The notes under the pieces are model-generated. The model was not told where the DNA came from and ran no database searches. It saw only the letters and a program-made list of their open reading frames with translations. The position numbers were made by a program, and so were the translations under genes. Source: an uncultured Flavobacteriaceae bacterium (lineage in GTDB: Bacteria > Bacteroidota > Bacteroidia > Flavobacteriales > Flavobacteriaceae). Taken from it: a stretch of 5,766 nucleotides of DNA. The stretch lies in the NCBI GenBank assembly GCA_938041595.1, contig CALITN010000075.1, forward strand, positions 1 to 5,766. The letters are read 5' to 3'. Positions 5,064 to 5,766 of the stretch are shown here, one piece after another (within the stretch, counting starts at the first letter, position 1; each line of letters starts with the position of its first letter).

Positions 5064-5766
5064 TCCAAAAAGGAACAGGGTCTTGACGAATGGGTAAATG
5101 ACTATATGAGGACTCCAAAAAGTGAAGATCATTTTGGAAGTTTTTCACCCCTTCATAGTAACGTGCAAAAGAATCAAATTCTCCTAAAAAATAAATTTTG
5201 ACACTGTTTTCAGACAATTGCAATTGTTCTGCTGCATAAAATAAATAGTACATAAAGTCCTCTTCGTTTTGGTGTGGAAAGCGATTGGCCATTATGAATC
5301 GTGTTCCTTGCGTAACAAAAACATCAAAGAATCCATTACATAAGTGAACGTAGATTTGCTTGTTGAAATCCTTTTGGGAGTGTTCGATAATCCGATCATA
5401 GAGCAGTGCATAAGCAGGGATCGCATTGATCGAAGGGAGTTTTTGACTTAGTGCTTTGGTTTGCGGATAAATAAACTTCACCAAGCCATTAGTGCTAGTC
5501 GTTGATTTTAATTCGGAATTCGGTGCCAGCAAAGCATAAGGCTTCCAATAGTTTGATGTCAGTTTGTCAACATAATTCAAACTTGGAACCAATATTGAAG
5601 GAAAGTTGAGCAAAACTAGTTGGTAATTACCAGCAATGGCCTTTTGCTGGACAAATTCCACAAGGCTATCTTCGGGCGTGACTCCAAAGTCAGAAAAGGG
5701 ATAGAAGGCCTTTTCTTCTGGGCTACAAAAACAAAATCCATCCTCCAAGAGGAGAATGGACTGTTT
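5056..5766 (-). CDS. DUF3822 family protein of unknown function (5' end outside the window)
   Basis: The frame is open to the window edge (reading KQSILLLEDGF at the edge), so the start codon lies beyond 5766; 236 residues and the stop are visible. A TTG at 5748 is internal. The pattern matches DUF3822: an N-terminal stretch predicted to be beta-rich, AYALLYDRIIEHSQ near residues 124-137, IYVHLCNGFFDVFVTQGTRFIMANRF near 144-169, and NEEDFMYYLFYAAEQLQL before a final strand (KIYFLGEF). From memory, a Bacteroides member of this family has a crystal structure with an actin-like ATPase fold, but no biochemical role is established. No signal peptide or membrane span is seen in the visible part. 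It overlaps rsmD by 8 nt, and this gene order recurs in Bacteroidota, which hints at a link with rRNA modification or simply shared expression. Confidence 0.8.
   Translation of the reverse strand, partial: KQSILLLEDGFCFCSPEEKAFYPFSDFGVTPEDSLVEFVQQKAIAGNYQLVLLNFPSILVPSLNYVDKLTSNYWKPYALLAPNSELKSTTSTNGLVKFIYPQTKALSQKLPSINAIPAYALLYDRIIEHSQKDFNKQIYVHLCNGFFDVFVTQGTRFIMANRFPHQNEEDFMYYLFYAAEQLQLSENSVKIYFLGEFDSFARYYEGVKNFQNDLHFLESSYSHLPIRQDPVPFWNA

Noticed and set aside
5064..5132. ATG at 5132 as the rsmD start, giving a hydrophobic signal-like N-terminus
   Set aside because: The added residues are the DUF3822 coding region read in another frame. RsmD is cytoplasmic and normally starts just before IISG.
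1..5766. A novel defence, mobile or biosynthetic system
   Set aside because: All open frames of substance belong to known housekeeping families; no repeats, att sites, transposase or toxin-antitoxin-like genes are visible.

Overview
The window reads as an ordinary chromosomal stretch of a Bacteroidota bacterium, most likely from the Flavobacteriia. The DNA is moderately AT-rich. Two TAnnTTTG-type promoter elements are visible, no strong Shine-Dalgarno sites precede the genes, a DUF3822 gene sits directly upstream of rsmD (a Bacteroidota pairing), and the DnaX ATPase lacks the usual zinc-finger cysteines. No mobile element, CRISPR array, tRNA or defence gene is visible. Nearly every base is accounted for by housekeeping genes.

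Layout. Bases 2-892 (+) are the 3' part of ppk1, polyphosphate kinase, whose 5' part lies outside the window. It overlaps by 10 nt a short Ppx/GppA-family phosphatase gene (883-1782, +). That gene meets miaE (1779-2363, -) tail to tail with a 4-nt overlap. Upstream of miaE, 9 nt away on the same strand, is dnaX (2373-4132, -), the clamp-loader ATPase. A divergent promoter region (4133-4222) separates dnaX from rnpB, the RNase P RNA gene (about 4223-4516, +). The terminator T-tract of rnpB runs into the stop codon of rsmD (4518-5063, -), the 16S rRNA G966 methyltransferase. rsmD overlaps by 8 nt the 3' end of a DUF3822 gene (5056 to beyond 5766, -).

Functionally, ppk1 and ppx form a synthesis/hydrolysis pair for polyphosphate. 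dnaX-miaE and DUF3822-rsmD look like two-gene transcription units combining replication, tRNA modification and rRNA modification. RNase P RNA matures tRNA 5' ends.

The most interesting feature is in dnaX. The zero frame ends after 362 codons, three codons past a run of ten A residues. The -1 frame then stays open for 226 more codons and encodes a proline/serine-rich linker and a recognisable tau C-terminal domain. This is best explained by programmed -1 frameshifting or transcriptional slippage producing a short gamma-like and a long tau-like subunit, although a homopolymer sequencing error cannot be excluded from one sequence. I see no wholly new system. The RNase P RNA is unusually compact and is the second point worth checking.
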